In this document: piece by piece, positions 1-10,127 of the stretch
How positions within the stretch are numbered: position 1 is the first letter of the stretch
Layout: every line of letters begins with the position of its first letter
NCBI GenBank assembly: GCA_946902985.2
Contig: OX336392.1
Coordinates: 466,018,693-466,082,692, forward strand
Source of the DNA: Meconema thalassinum
Lineage: Eukaryota; Arthropoda; Insecta; Orthoptera; Tettigoniidae
Direction of reading: 5' to 3'
DNA length: 64,000 nucleotides
The notes under the pieces: generated by a model
The model's input: the letters and a program-made list of their open reading frames with translations, nothing else
Told to the model about the DNA's origin: nothing
The model's database searches: none
Program-made: the position numbers and the translations under genes

Positions 1-30
1 AAACACTGTCTCGAAGTAAAGCAACAGGAA

Positions 31-306
31 TGTCGAGTATTGGAACACACTTTGGAAGTTGCATCAATTTTCTTATGCAAAATGTCGGATTTAGGAACGA
101 AGTGCAGATGTCGGATTATGGAAATAACTTAACAAAGCAGATGTCGAGATTTGGAAATGAAGTCAAACTTTAATATTGATTTTTAACCACAAATATCGTG
201 TTTTGGAACATCTTCTACCATCCATTTGATGCGTTTCTCCAAGAGGAATATAAAATAAAATAAATCAACTTTTTGTAAAAAATGTCAGATGTCGACTTTT
301 GGAAAT
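31..306 (+). repeat. degenerate short-motif array (ATGTCG-N-TTTGGAA)
   Basis: Six loose copies of a 16-18 base motif of the form TGTCG..TT.GGAA occur near 31, 81, 107, 141, 192 and 288, separated by irregular AT-rich spacers. The spacing is uneven, so this is not a simple tandem repeat. No coding potential is visible. It may be the edge of an unrecognised mobile element or a decayed satellite; I cannot tell which. Confidence 0.45.
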
Positions 307-315
307 AGGCTCCTC

Positions 316-2196
316 AAATCTTCGTAAGATTTTGAAATGTTGCTAAGATTAACAAATGGGAAATTTAAAGATAATTAAAGTAATTAAGGTTAAACAATCA
401 ATCAAGTACAAGAATGTACTTTAAGGATTTCTAGATAGGCATCTTAGAAATATGAACAAATAACAACTTCGAAAGTAACAACAACAAAAAACAGGGAGAA
501 ATGAAATAGAAGTTTCTATAACTTCTTGTATTAATACATAGTTACATTATACAAATAGGGCAGGTCACTTATTGTGAAACCTGAAGAGAAAAATTGAAAG
601 GAAGTTTCCATAACTCCTATGTTTAACTAGGGATCACGAGAAAAATAGGGCAAATTTCCCTTTCGTGAAACCTAGAGATAACTCACTTTTGAGTAAAAAG
701 AATTGGATTCCCTTATTAGAAGGGAGAAACAATATAATTTAAGGCGTGTACTAGACACGAAGTTTTACAGACATTAATTCGTTATACGTCGAGCAAGTAA
801 GGGAGGGCACTTATTGAGAGTGACACCTCATTGAAAAAAGACCTAAAGTAACAATTTTATTATCTTAGTTTCTTAGTAAAGGATTTGAGAAAGATCAAAT
901 GGGATTGTGGAAGAGTGTTCATGGCCGTATTTATAGTACTAGGACGAGCGCGACGCGGATGAAAAGTTGAACAGGCACTGTTTTCACTATAGTCTGTTGA
1001 TATAGTTGAAAAGTTCACTGTAGTAGCACAAAAAGTTGATGGCAAAGAAAGTTATTGCAATGGTGGAAAATAATTAGTTACACTAGATTTGCGAGAGTCT
1101 ATTGCTTGAGAAACTTGTAGGTTATAGTTAAATGCACCAGAAAAATCCCAACGGAGGAAGAAAAATTAGATATTGATTAGCAGTTCATAAGGAAGTTTCC
1201 TTAGTTTGAAAAAGTATTCCCATATGTTAGTGGAAAGTACTAGAAGGTTTAACTGGTAGATAGAGTGTAGGTTCTGGAAGGTTCCAGAGGAATGATGAGT
1301 TGTTTAAATTGGGTAGAGAATCCCTCGGCGGAAAACTAGATTATATAGACTGTGGGTATTTTAGAAATATCCCTCGATGTGAGAGAGCATCTCAGAAAAT
1401 CTTTCATTTTGAAAGTTAGACTTGATAGTTCGAGTTTGATCAAGAAGATCTCTAGAAAGCAGTTATTTTGTCACATAGCAACTTTCACTGTCTATAAAAT
1501 CCAAATAAAAGCATTGAGCCTTTTAAAAGCGATGAGAATGTGGTTAAAACATGAAGTCGGTACTTATCTTTGCTTCATGAAGAAGGCGATGTTGCTGTTG
1601 ACGGTTGATTCTAAAACTCGAACATGGCGTCGAATTTTAAAGTTTGCCTCTTGAGTAGAAGAGGCGAGCTTTAGTTAAGCTCCAACTGACTGGTTTGACT
1701 TCCGACGTACAAGTGAGACCCGCTCAACGGAGCACGGAGGGACCAGGGAAGGGAAAAGAGTGGGGGTAGGAAACATAAGGAATAATATAAGAATAGCCAA
1801 CTTAAAAATAATGATTTCTCTTGATGAAATGGTCTTCAAAGTGTTGATAGCAGGAGTCACTAGCGCAGCCTGGTGGGTGAAAAAGTAGACGAAGTTCTCT
1901 TGATCACGGGGATGATAGCTGGCGATAGCGACGAGATCTGGTGGCTAGATTGGTAAGGAAGTCCTCTTGTACAGGGAAGAATTGAGAAACTTCAGAGATT
2001 CGCTGCTAGATGACGCTAGGTGGGTCATGGAAGATATATATCTAGAACAGACTTACAGGTAGTGTAAGAAACATAAACCAACAAAGGTAATCAGGAGATC
2101 ACTGTTGGTGTTTACGAAAAAGGAAGGGATGAACTAAAGCAAAGAGAAGCAAAAGCTTACTCTGTCTTACCGTGTATTCCAAAGAATACACCAGAG
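316..2196 (+). repeat. left arm of long inverted repeat
   Basis: This block reappears in reverse complement at 3338-5272. The match can be followed from the outer edge (around AATCTTCG.AAGATTTTGAAATG) to the inner edge (the TCTGTCTTACCGT..ATTCCAAAGAAT stretch near 2160-2190). By eye the arms are roughly 80-90 percent identical with several indels. Small matching open frames (minus strand 1675-1860 and plus strand within 3522-4016) arise because the arms are related; neither resembles a known protein. The arms could be two copies of an old LTR in opposite orientation or the termini of a foldback element. I see no transposase or pol. Confidence 0.75.
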
Positions 2197-2545
2197 GTCC
2201 CGATTCGATTCCCAGCTCTGCCAATATATGTAATACCGGTCTGAGGGCAGGAACGATGTTCACTTAGCCTCGAAAGGAAAAATAAATAAGAGGCTGTATT
2301 CGTGGTTTCCCACTTCTCTTCCAGGCAAAAGCCGGTATGGTACCTAACTGAAGGCCATGACCGTTTCCTACCCAAATCGTAGCTCAATTCCAAATACACA
2401 CACTACTACAGACATCATGATGACACAGGTTATCAGACAAATTCTAAACATACCCAAGCACACGGGGCTACGTGACCACGATATTTTTAAGTCCCTAAAG
2501 AATCAACAATTATTATTATTTTGGGCCTATTATTATTAAGACGGA
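2195..2545 (+). mobile_element. tRNA-derived SINE in the inverted-repeat loop
   Basis: It starts with a B-box-like GATTCGATTCCCAGC stretch near 2206 and continues into a central domain containing CCAGGCAAAAGCCGGTATGG, which also occurs, diverged and reversed, near 28.8 kb. Its 3' part (GGTTATCAGACA..TTCTA.ACA through GGGCTAC.TGACC) matches 57468-57530. The A box is not convincing, so the 5' end may be truncated. The family assignment rests on these internal matches and on the tRNA-like promoter box. Confidence 0.55.
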
Positions 2546-3102
2546 TTATATATTTTTTCGTTTCAGGCAAGGATGGCACGAATTAGAACAAGTAACCATG
2601 GAAGGCTGCCTTCATTCCGTATCCTATTTGGCGCCTTTCGTGATTTTACATCAGTGGATAGATATTTCGGTAAATTTTGAAAAATGTGAGGTACTGATCC
2701 TGGTTTTAATTTCCACTTCACGCGAGGAATTTCCACGTTCTCATAGTTCACTACGAAAGAGTCCGCCTTTATAATAATTAAATCTTCCGAAAAACGCTCG
2801 TCACAGATTCTATTTTTGATTGACCATTGCTAATCTTTCCGCGGAATAACTCTCACCCATTTCGCAAACAAGTTTGTTTCTTTTGGCGGTGTGAAAAAAT
2901 GTCTACCATCAGATTTTTCGTCCTAACCCGATTTACATCCAGGAACGAAACATTACGACATTCTCTCGAAACAGCAGAAAATTTAGTTGTTCGCACACAC
3001 AAAGCACTACACAGACATTCATAAACTATAATACAAAGAAACAAATTCCCTCGCATAATATTACAGTACTAACCTCGTGGGCTACTGTCACACGTGCTTA
3101 TG
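2546..3102. other. loop sequence without recognisable gene
   Basis: Between the SINE and the solo LTR there are only short overlapping open frames on both strands (for example 2827-3024 and 2853-3056) with no recognisable domain. The sequence is AT-rich and looks like old intergenic or transposon-derived DNA. Confidence 0.5.
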
Positions 3103-3288
3103 GTATACCGTACTAGTTGATATACACTGATACGGAGCAATGACGGGAAGAAAACATGAAACTACACTTTATTACTATACATCGCCATTATTAGACTCGT
3201 ATATCACAAGAATACAAAATATGTCCAAAGAATACAAACTACAAATACATTATAACTCTTCCTTCTTTCCGTCCTACGCCCTCTAACA
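3103..3288 (-). mobile_element. solo LTR of the 23.7-27.1 kb Gypsy family
   Basis: About 186 bases match the LTR at 26939-27131 with few differences, including TGATATACACTGATACGGAG, the block around ATTAGACTCGTATATCACAA and the terminal CCTACGCCCTCT. No gag or pol adjoins it, so it fits a solo LTR left by LTR-LTR recombination or a truncated copy. On the minus strand the start is close to TGTTAGAGGGCG. I could not see an unambiguous target duplication. Confidence 0.75.
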
Positions 3289-3337
3289 TATTTACATTTT
3301 TCCACTCACAATACCCCCACATCACTCTCCCCCCAGT

Positions 3338-5272
3338 TGGTGCATTCTTTGGAATAGACGGTAAGACAGAGTGAGCTTTTGCGTATCTTTGCTTTATTTC
3401 ATTACTTCCTTTTTTTTTTTTTTTTTTTTTTTCGCAAACACCAACAGTGATCTCCTGGTTTCCTTTTGTTGGTATACTTTGCGTATACTACCTGTGAGTC
3501 TGTTCTAGATATATATCTTCCATGACCCACCTAGCGTCATCTAGCAGCGAATCTCTGAAGTTCCTCAATTTTTCTCTGTACAAGAGGACTTCCTTACCAA
3601 TCTGGCCACCAGATCTCGTCGCTATCGCCAGCTATCATCTCCGTGATCAAGAGGTCTTCGTCTACTTGCTCATCCACCAGGCTTCGCTAGTGGCGCCTAC
3701 TATCAACTCTTTGAAGACCATTTCATCAAGAGAATTAATTTTTACAATGTTGGTTATTCTTATGTATATTCCTTTGTCTCCTACCCCCACTCTTTTCCCT
3801 TCCCTGGTCTCTCCGCGCTTCGTTGAGCTGGCCTCACTTGTGCTACAGTCGTCAAGACATCCAGTCGGAGCTTACCTAGAGCTCGTCTCCTCTCCTCGAG
3901 AGACAAACTTTCAAATTGGACGCCATGTTCAGATCGTAACTAACGGTCAACTAGGAGAATCGCCGATCAACAGAAATGAGCTAAGTACTACTTCAACGTT
4001 CTTCAACTCTTTTTAATTGCTTGTAAATAGCTACATGCTTTTAACCATCATTTACAGACAGTGTGATATTACTAAATGTGGGGCAATAACCATCTTCGCG
4101 GGATTTTCGAGGTTGGGCTTTGTCCATCTAAGCTTATCTTAACATGATGCAGCATTTCTTATGCTTATTAACTGAGATAATTTCTCACAACGTGGGACAT
4201 CTTTAAATTACCCACTGTCTGTAGAAAACTTAGCTCGTTCCACCGCTGGACTTTTTCTGTCAATTTCAACCGTTATGATTGTTCTGGAATTTTCCATGCC
4301 AAACAATTCATCTACAAGTTAAACCTTCTAGTATTTTCCACTCACATATGGGAATACTTTTTCTAACCAAGGAATCTTCCTTAAGAACAGCTATTCAACA
4401 CCTAATTTTTCTTCCTCCGTTGGAATTTTTCTGCTGCATTCAACTATAACTTACAAGTTTTTCAACGCAATAGACTCTCGCAAATCTAGTGCAACTAGTT
4501 ATTTTTCACCATTGCAATAACTTCCCTTGCTATAAGCTTTCTGTGTTACAATAGTGAACTTTTCAGCCACGTCAATAGACTATAGTGAAACAGTGCTCGT
4601 TCGATTTCTCATCCGCGTCGCGCTTGTCCGAAATAAATAAAATAGGCCAAGAACCTTCTCTACAAAGTTCCTATTTCCTCTTCCTCAACCCCTCTTTACT
4701 AACAAATTAGGTTAATCTTTAAATTTATGTATTTTGCAACGAGGCCTCGCCAAACCATAGGCGCCCTCCCAACTTTCTCCATTTTCCATTTATTCACTCT
4801 GTATAAATATCAGCAGTTAGAAACTGCTTATTAATCTATTTCGTTTCTTGCTAGCACAAGAATTGGTTATTGTCTACCAAACCTTTCATTAATCTCTTTA
4901 CTCCAGGTTTCACGAAAGGGTAACTTGCCCCATTTTTTTCTCGTGATCCTGTTTAAATATAGAAGTTCTAGAAACTTCCTTTTAATTTTTCTCTTCAGGT
5001 TTCACAATAAGTGACCTGCCCTATTTGTATAACATCTAAAAGTAATTCTGTATTAATATAAGAAGTTATAGAAGCTTCTATTTCATTTCTCCCTGTTTTT
5101 TGTTGTTGTTAATTTCGAAGTTGTTTTTTGTTCATATTTCTAAGATACCCATCTAGAAATCCTTAAAGTACACATCCTGTACTTGATTTATTGTTTAACT
5201 TTAATTACGTTAATAATCTTTAAATTTTTTATTTATTAATCTTAGCACCATTTCAAAATCTTTCGAAGATTT
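3338..5272 (-). repeat. right arm of long inverted repeat
   Basis: Reverse-complement partner of 316-2196. It contains a pure T run at 3410-3432 that the other arm lacks at the same place (there the corresponding sequence is short and purine-interrupted). The arm also carries a plus-strand open frame, 3522-4016 (164 codons), whose middle part parallels the minus-strand frame in the left arm. It shows no domain I recognise and is probably a by-product of the repeat. Confidence 0.75.
3410..3432 (+). repeat. poly-T tract (23 bases)
   Basis: A run of 23 T bases lies just inside the right arm of the inverted repeat. On the minus strand it is a poly-A, which could mark the tail of a retroposed segment or could be simple slippage expansion. 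Confidence 0.9.
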
Positions 5273-6043
5273 TAGAACTTATAAAAGGTTCCAAACCAAA
5301 AAATTGTCAATTGCCTGGTGCAAGCTTTAAATGATTTTAGGAGGTCTGCGACCCCAATTGTTTATAAAATTAAAATATATATGTGTTAAATTGATTACAC
5401 CTTTTTGCATTGTTAAATAAATTTAAATTTATCCTTTTGCTTTATCATTTATCAAAAATAACGATTAGGCAAGATCATGTCTTCCCCTACTCTTCCAATG
5501 GACTTAACTTTAAAAGCCTCACAAATAAAATTACTATCGGTTCCACTTTTTGTTGCATTTGATCAAGAACTCTTAGTCACAAACTTATTAAAGCCTCTCT
5601 TAGCTTTGATAGCTAATTCTAACTGACCAGTAAGGCAAGCATAGCTCGCTACGCCAGCTTCCTGCTTGTTGAGATTTTCTCTACAATTTATGGTTGGTTT
5701 TCCAAATGTAAGTTTTTCTCATTGTCTAAACTTTTAGTCGGCGCTTTGCTGGGTAAAAGCTTAGCCATTCCTAAATGCAACTATTGGTGCTCTTACCAAA
5801 ATTATTCCCAAGGGTATAATTGCTTCATCCCTATCCTTCTTGGAAACATTCGGTCGCTTTTTAGAAATTCTACAATTTCAAGAATTAAAACATCACGGCC
5901 AATTCAAACTATTTGTATTCTTTAAAATATTTGTTTAAAACAAACTCCTTTAAAAAGGTACATAGGAAACTTATCATTTCTTTCTTAGCCAGACCACCAC
6001 CCTTCCCCATAGTAGCCGAATCTTGGCTTGGATGGGAAGGTAC
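5273..6043. other. AT-rich stretch without recognisable gene
   Basis: I see only short open frames and no repeat shared with the rest of the window. It separates the inverted repeat from the first 2-kb direct repeat. Confidence 0.5.
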
Positions 6044-6892
6044 TGTACCCTCATTCTCATGACTGGAATGCCTTTATGGGAAGGTAATATGTAATTACTT
6101 GTGAACATGAAGCGAGAGTCAGGATCATATGTTTCGCGACCCACAAGTTGACTTTGGATAGCGATCTCGACGACAGAAGCGGGGCGCATGCGTTGCAAGT
6201 ACTGTTGTCACAGCTGATTGGTTAGGGGTATTGATTATTTTTATCGACCAGCAACAAGAGATAAACTATGCCTTTTGGATGGGAATTCAAGTTTTTAATA
6301 CGTTCTGGCGTATTTTAACATGTTTGTAATTATAGCAGGTGTTGGATTATTAACTACTTTCAAATAATTGTATTCTTAGGAACACGGAAATAAGATATCT
6401 GCATCTTATCAGTTCCAGTTTTGAGCACTCGTGGCGCGACGGTAGGTGACCTCGCAGTCGCGTTCTGGCTTGAACAACGGAGAGGGTAGATTGGATTATA
6501 CCACGCACGATTACACATGTATCGAGTTATACCGGTGACCAGCGGGAAAATGTCACGTGCACCGTGAGTGAAAGTTCGTCTTGAGAAGTGTACTGCTATT
6601 GTACAGCAGGGGGTTTCCTTAGTGCCGAGAAGGACCCCAGTTTCAGTTCCGATTAGGCTATTGCGATCGAAATGAAAACGCAGCTTGTCTTGCTAGATAA
6701 CTGTTCATTATAGGCCAGCCGTATAGTGTTCGTGAAAGGTGGATACTTGCTTTTACAAGCAGACAATCATAATGTTCATTCAGTAGACATTCTTCGCATT
6801 GGAACTGGCCGTATCGATACACTCACTTCGTGTGTGTTGACAGAACAATTAGCACCTCCATTTGAGAAGCTTTTCTCAATACGAGTGCTTGG

Positions 6893-7237
6893 TGATGATG
6901 ATGATAATTGTTGTTTTAAGGGGCCTAACATCTAGGCTATCGGCCCCTGATGGTTTGGGTGACCGTGAAGATGAAAATGTAAAGCGAACTTAAAACTAAA
7001 CATAACTACTAACCTACATACTAGAAGAAGAAATGGTAAACTAAAGGAGAATAAGGCAAATAAAGGACAGGAGGAAAAGAAATGCCCTCAACCCTCAAAG
7101 AAGGCGGATTGAGGGACTTGGAAGGAAGGAGAGCCATGAAAGGCAGATAGGAAAGTGAAAGAGGAGAGGGTCCGCCTCAAAGGTAAGGGACATAAGGGGA
7201 AAACGGACCCAGCTCGGGAATCCCTCGGGGTCGCCAA
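6893..7237 (-). mobile_element. short retroposon with I-like 3' end, inserted in repeat copy 1
   Basis: This segment is absent from the otherwise colinear copy at 21268-23335. It is flanked by a 12-base duplication, ACGAGTGCTTGG, at 6881-6892 and 7238-7249, while the empty site in copy 2 has it once. Read on the minus strand it ends in a hairpin (GGGGCCGATAGCCTAGATG.TAGGCCCC), then TTAAAACAACAAT and an ATC-repeat tail. No protein motif is visible, so it is either a SINE or a 5'-truncated LINE. Confidence 0.85.
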
Positions 7238-7382
7238 ACGAGTGCTTGGATTTTGAATACATTTTTTATATATATATGGCCTAACTCTTATGTCAGTGAT
7301 TTTGCAATTATGTTGAGCAATATCATGTCGAGAGGAAAGGCTGCTATGTGCTTCAGTGACTTAACCATGTGCGGTTAGACGA

Positions 7383-7388
7383 TATAAA
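7383..7388 (+). promoter_or_regulatory. TATA-like box in repeat copy 1
   Basis: TATAAA occurs in the context GTTAGACGATATAAACATGA. The same place in the other copy has an even better TATATAAA. Roughly 30 bases downstream is TCACGTTCATTCTG, a plausible initiator region. This is consistent with an LTR U3-R junction but is not proof of it. Confidence 0.4.
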
Positions 7389-8737
7389 CATGAGTGTCAC
7401 TGTGCGAGCGAAGTCACGTTCATTCTGATGCTATACGTCGCGCGGCCCGTGCTGGTGAGTGCGAACACAGCTGTTGTATTGCAATACAGTGTGTTTCGAA
7501 ATGAACCGATTGCGCGAGGCCAGTGAACTTTGGTGTTCGAGTCGTTATAGACATCACTGCGTGCTGCGGTTGATAGGACGTTATCCGAAGATGAAAGAAA
7601 CTGTCGTTGGTATTAGAGTGGAACATTCAGTCAGGATGAGAGATGTCTGGAGATCCAGGGTTCGTTTCTCGCTTTCCTGGACAGTGAAGACTTCTATTGC
7701 TTACATGGAGGGAACAGTCATAAGGGACATGACTGTGTTCTTTCGTGGTCTACAAGAATCATCTAAGGTACTGAATTAACCATCTTCAATCGTAGCTAGG
7801 CATGTTTATTCTAACGTTGTCACCCTGCCACATATTTTTTATATATAGGATTTTTCGTAGAATGTCTAAGAATGGAGTTTAGGTTTGATCCTAGTGTCAA
7901 GACTGATTCTATTCGGGACAGGGTTTTGATTCTACTAAAAGAATGCACCCATTGTAATTAAATGTATTATAGTTTAATTTTCTTTTGATTACTGTAAATT
8001 CAAGTTCATTTTATGGGGAATTTATTTAATGTAGAGAGGAGGAACTTTAGGCCACTCAAGATTCATCATTTTTTGTGTTTGATTTATATTGTAAATGAAC
8101 ACTAGTTTTATGCCTTCATATGACATTACTCGAGCTTGGGTAGACTCAATTTGGAGTTTCTACTTCCGTAAGTCTACTTCGAAGACTGTTATACACTTGA
8201 AAGTGAAATTTCAGTATTCAGGTTGATTTTCGAATACTGCAGTAAGCTTTATGAAGCAGGTTCAGTGAAGAAAGCGGATTTGCTTTGATTTGCTAGGAAT
8301 TTATTCCGAATTTTGACTTGATCCAGGTTCTTTCTAACGTAATTTTTTTGTGAGATTCTGCATTACGTTTGCTTTATTAGATTCAATCAAGATCCATTAT
8401 TGATGGACTAGACAGATGTTTTAAACACAGTTTGAAGACATTTGAATACATTCACCCTATGCTATTAACGCGAATCCCAGACTAGATTTATGTGGAAGCA
8501 GATATATCGCCAAAGCTGCAATTGTTACTTAACACTTACTGAAAGCTATGCATATTGATCGTGAATAATAATAACATAAGAGCAAATAAAATAATAATGT
8601 AACAGTGATTAATTGAACTGTAAAGAAACTTGTATAATTTTAGCAACAATATTTCATTGTGAATGTGATCTGTCAACTAAGCTGAATTCTTTGTTCACCA
8701 AGAAAGATAATTTATTGAAGCGCTAAAGGTATAGTAG

Positions 8738-9982
8738 TGTAACGATTCGATCCCATAGCTGTTATATTTAAAGGGTTATTCATTTATTATCATGTTATTA
8801 TTATTATTATTAACTAGTACATCCATGAGATGATTTTTATATCAGATAATTGTAAGCGGTTTTGATTATTATATTCAATTAGATTTTTATTAACAATTAC
8901 TTGTAAAGAGACGAAGTATTATATATTGCAACAAGACTGGCGATATGGACTAACCCTGTGCGTCACAAACTGAACGACGTAGTAAGAATTTCACCACGGC
9001 AAACTGCGTCATTTTCCTGAGATGTTAAGAAACACACTATGGTGTAACCAACACGCCATTTTCTACGGTATATACGCGTCAATATATATTGCAAGTTATG
9101 AGTCAAGAATGGAGAAGGCTAATAGAGAGGGAAGCTGTGACACCACGTGACAAGGAAGTCATTAGTATTTGTACCTGCAACATCGGACAAGAATGGCATT
9201 GATCTACAGCTCTTAATGAAGGAAGGAAGTTGTAACCTTGCTTTCTGGGTCCTAATGGACTGAGCACCGAGAGTCGACACTGAACGATGTCTTGCCGACA
9301 TCTATATCAATACATAATGGGTTATATCCCTGATCAAGAGTCTTTCTACAGATGGCAACGTACTTAATGAGGATATTTCATAGTAATTGAGGTATCACAT
9401 CATTTTTTTAAACATAAGCGACGTAACATCGAGATCACCGATCATTTCTTAAATATGACGAATCTTCGACTGGGTGAGCCAACAATTCAATAAAACTATC
9501 GTCTCTATTATAATTTAACTTCATTTAACTTTCAATTCATTTTAATATTCATTTTCTTTTAAATAATTAATTGCCGCATTGAGTAATTTTAAATTCAATT
9601 GTGTGACTATCACTATTCTGTTTTATTAATATTTTGTTTTTGCATTTAATAAATTCATTCTCTTCAACGTAATGCCTATTTCTTTCATTGTAGTTGGTAC
9701 TTTAAGGCAATCATACTCCTTGATTAAATACGGATTGGTTAGATGACTTTGTCTCACTACGGCCCGGGTAAGTGGTTCTCGACTCTACTGCTGATAGCCG
9801 AGGTTAAATCAATAAATTTCGATTCACTATCTTAAATAGGAATCTGGCGCTCAACAACTTATTATATTACACTATCACAGGTAAGGTCACACCACAGTGT
9901 ATATTATTTATTCTTATTATGTTTGTTAAATTGAACCACAATAGTCATCACCACGTTTAGTTAACTCATTAAAAATGTTACA
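8738..9982 (+). repeat. 5' LTR
   Basis: 1245 bases with the 6-base inverted ends TGTAAC and GTTACA. It carries no convincing ORF: the 60-codon minus-strand frame within it recurs in the other LTR simply because the LTRs match. A (TTA)n microsatellite lies near 8799-8813. Confidence 0.93.
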
Positions 9983-9984
9983 TT

Positions 9985-10012
9985 TGGCGCCACAAAGTAG
10001 GGCACGAAAACC
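9985..10012 (+). other. primer-binding site, tRNA-Lys type
   Basis: It begins TGGCGCCACAAAGTAGGGC two bases after the 5' LTR. Compared with the complement of an animal tRNA-Lys 3' end (TGGCGCCCAACGTGGGGC, recalled), it matches with one inserted A and a few substitutions. The resemblance continues into the CGAA..CC part that pairs with the T arm. Minus-strand DNA synthesis would be primed here. Confidence 0.75.
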
Positions 10013-10127
10013 ATTCGATATTTAGTCAGAGGAGTGTATAATTTCAGTGCAAATTGTCAGTGCTTTTGGGGGACAGTGAAGTGAAGTGAAATTTTGGAAG
10101 GGCAATTGTTATACGGTGTACTTCGAG

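Larger units (their letters stand above)
6044..8459 (+). repeat. 2-kb direct repeat, copy 1 (candidate 5' LTR)
   Basis: Nearly identical to 21268-23335 apart from scattered substitutions and one insertion of about 350 bases (6893-7249). Both copies start at TGTACCCTCATTCTCATG and end at CATTCACCCTA. Each holds a TATA-like box followed by a possible 5' splice site (CTGGTGAGTGCG) about 70 bases downstream, which suits an LTR promoter. The pair brackets a gag gene. Against the LTR reading: no obvious primer-binding TGG follows 8459, and I see no target duplication. A segmental duplication or another repeat family remains possible. Confidence 0.7.

Noticed and set aside
6425..6475. tRNA-Trp-like string (CGTGGCGCGACGGTAG) in repeat copy 1
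   Set aside because: Only the A-box half is present; no B box at the right distance and no cloverleaf.
7459..7779. 106-codon ORF present in both 2-kb repeats (also 22336-22656)
   Set aside because: It opens with GTG, has no known motif, and its conservation is no greater than that of the surrounding non-coding repeat.
9119..9301. 60-codon minus-strand ORF, identical at 15275-15457
   Set aside because: The identity is explained by the two LTRs matching; no start context, domain or independent conservation supports a gene.
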